Shown here piece after piece: positions 61,779 to 64,000 of a DNA stretch of 64,000 nucleotides. The notes under the pieces were generated by a model. It had not been told where the DNA came from. It ran no database searches and was given only the letters and a program-made list of their open reading frames with translations. The DNA is from a bacterium (GTDB lineage: Bacteria; Desulfobacterota; Desulfocorpusculales; Desulfocorpusculum): assembly GCA_037481695.1 (NCBI GenBank), contig JBBFLE010000005.1:202044-266043 (forward strand). Direction: 5' to 3'. The number at the start of each line of letters is the position of its first letter. Positions within the stretch are counted from its first letter, which is position 1. A program made the translations under genes and the position numbers.

Positions 61779-63950
61779 ATGAGCCGGAAACTAAGGCATC
61801 TAGTCTCATTGGGTCTTTTTCTCGCCCTTTACCTCCCGGTCTTGGCCGAGGGGAATCCTGATGAAAACTGGGGAGCCAAGCAGCTTTGCTCCACCCTCGG
61901 GGGAAAAGAAAAAAAATACCGTCTGGATATTGACTCCTATACCTTTGAAGGTAAAAAGGGAGAAAAAGTCATCATAACCCTAGATGCTGACCCATCTGGC
62001 TCCAATACAGGAGAAAACGCGACGCTTCTGTTGACTGCAGGCGCAACTCCTTTGTTAAGGATTGACCGAAGCCCCATTCCTAACAAGATATCGACAGTAT
62101 TGCCGGCAACGGGAAAGTATTTTGTTTACGTAATCGAACAATTCAGGACAAGAAATTTCAAGAGCTTTAGGGGAAGCTATTGCTTAACTCTAGAATCCTC
62201 CCAAGGAGCATGGGAGTCGTTTGAGTCTCTTGGATCTGCTTATTTGTCCAAGCACCCCATTGCCTGGGCTCCTGAGAAGGTGGAAGAAACCGTCGCCAAA
62301 GGGAGCCATACCCAGCTAAAGGTTGCTTTTATAAGCAGAGTGGATTTGAAAAAGGCGAATCTGTGGGTCACGCCGGAATTAAGACCCTTCCTACGAATCG
62401 AACCCAATTATTTTGAAAAAATTGAAGCCAATACTCCCCATGAAGTTGTCCTGGATGTGACCGTCCCTTGGGATGCGACCCCTGGTCATTACTATGGGAC
62501 AATCCATCTCAGAGTTGGCTCAAGAACCTATCCTCAGACTTTAAAGGTCATGCTTCATGTGGTTGAAAGGGTCAATCAGCCTCCTGTAGCAAATGCTGGA
62601 CCTGATCGGGTCATGGCCCTGCCGGAGGGTCAAATCACCATGGATGTCCAGCTGGATGGAGGCGGCTCTTATGATCCGGACGGAACCCTTGCCTCGTACA
62701 TCTGGACAGGTACACCTGACCCAGAAGATACGGTAAATCCGAAAGTAACACTCACGCAGGGCATCTATGACTTTGCGCTGCAGGTAACGGATGATAAAGG
62801 GGCAAGTTCATCCGACCCAGTCAAGATTACAGTGGTAGGTCCTCCATTTCTAAGGCCCCTTCCCGAGGTAACGGATAAGCAAACTGTTACCCTGAAAGGG
62901 ATTTCCTTGCCCGGGGCTACCATTTTACTAACGAATAGCTCTACTGGTGAGACGAAGGAAGTCCTCAATGAGAATGGTTTATTCGAAGTGCCTTTTGATC
63001 TTACCCAAGGGCAAAATGAGTTCGAGGCAATAGCCAACTATGAAGGAGTTCAGAGTGCCCCGGCAAAACTTAAAACAACTTATACTTCGACACGGGATTT
63101 GATTCTTCAAGAGATTTCACCTTTATCAGGTCAAGCGGGTTCTATCATTACCCTCATTGGTTCAGGGTTTACTCCTGATCCTGCTGTTATGGGGGTCCAC
63201 TTTATTGGACAGGAAATCGAAGGGACCGGGTCAAGATTTGAGGGTAAAGGGGTTGTTCTCGAAGCGACCGAGACCACACTCAAAGTTGTTGTGCCTTTTA
63301 TCTTTTTAAAAAGTGAAGAAGATCTTGAGGTATATGTTTATGATGGGCAAACCATGTCCAATTCTCTGCCTTTCCGGGTGGCGCCTGCCTTGGACCCCAC
63401 ACCTGACACCAAAGGTAACGAAGTAAATTACCAGTTGGATTTACTTCTTACACAACTTCAAAATATTTTCAATAAGTTGGAGCAGTGGACAAAGCCGAAT
63501 GTTCCGCCTGAAACATGGGAACTGATCGAAGAGAATATCCGAAGAATCCAGTATTTCTTAGAAACGTTTAAGGAGCGGGTAAACTCCATTCCCAGCGAAG
63601 AGGTGAGAGCAAACCTTGACGCCATCTTCGGCAGCGAATTCTTCTCCCATGTTGCCCAGCAGTTAGAACAGGCAAACGAAATCATCAGCCACACGACAGG
63701 CTGCGATATTCAAAGAGTTGTTGACATCTTAATTGATATTTTACGACCAATAAATGAGATTAACAGAATCCTAGATCATGTAAAAGGAACCATTAGTATA
63801 CTTATTGTTACCAATTGGTTTGCCTGCATCCTTCAATGTCATCCATGCTGTGCATTGGAAATCCTCCTCTGGGAAATGGAATCTACTGTTGCGGCTATCG
63901 ATAGCGTCATAGATGAAAGAGAAGGCTCCTCACAAGAATTTGTGGGTTAA
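61779..63950 (+). CDS. Secreted multi-domain protein with PKD and IPT/TIG domains
   Basis: A 723-residue exported protein. The signal peptide is MSRKLRHLVSLGLFLALYLPVLA. A first beta domain (YRLDIDSYTFEGKKGEKVIITLDAD in parts) resembles pre-peptidase C-terminal domains, a PKD domain spans about residues 260-355 (PPVANAGPDR, GGGSYDPDGTLASYIWTG, VTDDKGASS), an Ig-like repeat follows (LKGISLPGATILLTNSSTGE), then an IPT/TIG domain (ISPLSGQAGSIITLIGSGF) up to about residue 550. The last 170 residues are helical and end with a cysteine-rich hydrophobic segment (WFACILQCHPCC). Probable surface or adhesion role. GGAAAGA precedes the ATG at 61779. No catalytic motif is seen. GC is lower than in the core genes. 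Confidence 0.82.
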   Translation: MSRKLRHLVSLGLFLALYLPVLAEGNPDENWGAKQLCSTLGGKEKKYRLDIDSYTFEGKKGEKVIITLDADPSGSNTGENATLLLTAGATPLLRIDRSPIPNKISTVLPATGKYFVYVIEQFRTRNFKSFRGSYCLTLESSQGAWESFESLGSAYLSKHPIAWAPEKVEETVAKGSHTQLKVAFISRVDLKKANLWVTPELRPFLRIEPNYFEKIEANTPHEVVLDVTVPWDATPGHYYGTIHLRVGSRTYPQTLKVMLHVVERVNQPPVANAGPDRVMALPEGQITMDVQLDGGGSYDPDGTLASYIWTGTPDPEDTVNPKVTLTQGIYDFALQVTDDKGASSSDPVKITVVGPPFLRPLPEVTDKQTVTLKGISLPGATILLTNSSTGETKEVLNENGLFEVPFDLTQGQNEFEAIANYEGVQSAPAKLKTTYTSTRDLILQEISPLSGQAGSIITLIGSGFTPDPAVMGVHFIGQEIEGTGSRFEGKGVVLEATETTLKVVVPFIFLKSEEDLEVYVYDGQTMSNSLPFRVAPALDPTPDTKGNEVNYQLDLLLTQLQNIFNKLEQWTKPNVPPETWELIEENIRRIQYFLETFKERVNSIPSEEVRANLDAIFGSEFFSHVAQQLEQANEIISHTTGCDIQRVVDILIDILRPINEINRILDHVKGTISILIVTNWFACILQCHPCCALEILLWEMESTVAAIDSVIDEREGSSQEFVG

Positions 63951-64000
63951 CTGTGGCATAGGGAGCTTGCCCAAGCCGTGGTAGAGAGCGAGTTTAAAAG

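Noticed and set aside
1..64000. tRNA, rRNA, CRISPR arrays, transposases, integrases and phage genes
   Set aside because: I scanned the intergenic stretches by eye and saw no cloverleaf-type T-loop patterns, regular repeat-spacer arrays or recombinase motifs. A covariance-model search would be needed to exclude small RNAs.

Overview
The window is a gene-dense stretch of about 64 kb from a bacterial chromosome. It is moderately GC-rich and has the look of a Gram-negative anaerobe, most likely a member of the Desulfobacterota (the old Deltaproteobacteria). This placement is an inference. It rests on outer-membrane lipoproteins and a LolC-type permease, a DsrE/TusBCD-type sulfur-relay cluster, a fused TRAP-TAXI transporter, a double-length UvrA, B12-type radical SAM enzymes and a probable selenoprotein. 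No rRNA, tRNA, CRISPR array, insertion sequence or integrase was recognised.

Layout. 1-6.0 kb: the 3' end of ftsH faces a giant UvrA made of two UvrA units in tandem. 6.3-9.3 kb: small membrane, lipoprotein and zinc-ribbon proteins of unknown role and a nucleoside-phosphorylase homologue. 9.4-14.2 kb, plus strand: a sulfur-trafficking set (DsrE-like, TusA, DsrE2, TusD/TusC/TusB homologues), a CsoR-family regulator that looks like the persulfide sensor CstR with a perfect inverted repeat at its own start, then a Tat-exported ferredoxin-like subunit and a b-type cytochrome that lack a catalytic partner. 14.0-37.2 kb, minus strand: one long polycistronic region with six ATP-grasp ligases (two circularly permuted, one RimK-like, one GshB-like, two others), a class III aminotransferase, an asparagine-synthetase-like protein without the glutaminase cysteine, a B12-binding radical SAM enzyme, a complete oligopeptide-type ABC importer, a heterodimeric ABC exporter and a translationally coupled 62-residue protein ending in Gly-Gly-Lys-Gly-Gly. 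I read this as an uncharacterised pathway that builds, exports and possibly re-imports a small peptide-like compound. A cyclic-nucleotide-binding protein is encoded inside it on the other strand.

37.5-54.1 kb is mostly housekeeping: rsmI, a LolC-type permease, an Rrf2 regulator, khpA, ygiQ, ispG, proS, rel, a second B12 radical SAM gene, rarD, a PhnP-like metallo-hydrolase and a PEBP-family protein. 54.3-59.0 kb has an azoreductase-like flavoprotein facing a rhodanese gene whose reading frame contains an in-frame UGA at the catalytic position followed by a bacterial SECIS-like hairpin, then a TRAP-TAXI transporter with a clear terminator. 59.0-64.0 kb looks accessory and less GC-rich: a small membrane protein, a HAD-like phosphatase, a 1.36 kb stretch without a convincing gene, and a secreted PKD/IPT-domain protein.

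The most interesting points are the ATP-grasp biosynthetic region with its small Gly-Gly protein, the candidate selenocysteine rhodanese, and the CstR-like operator next to the sulfur-relay genes.
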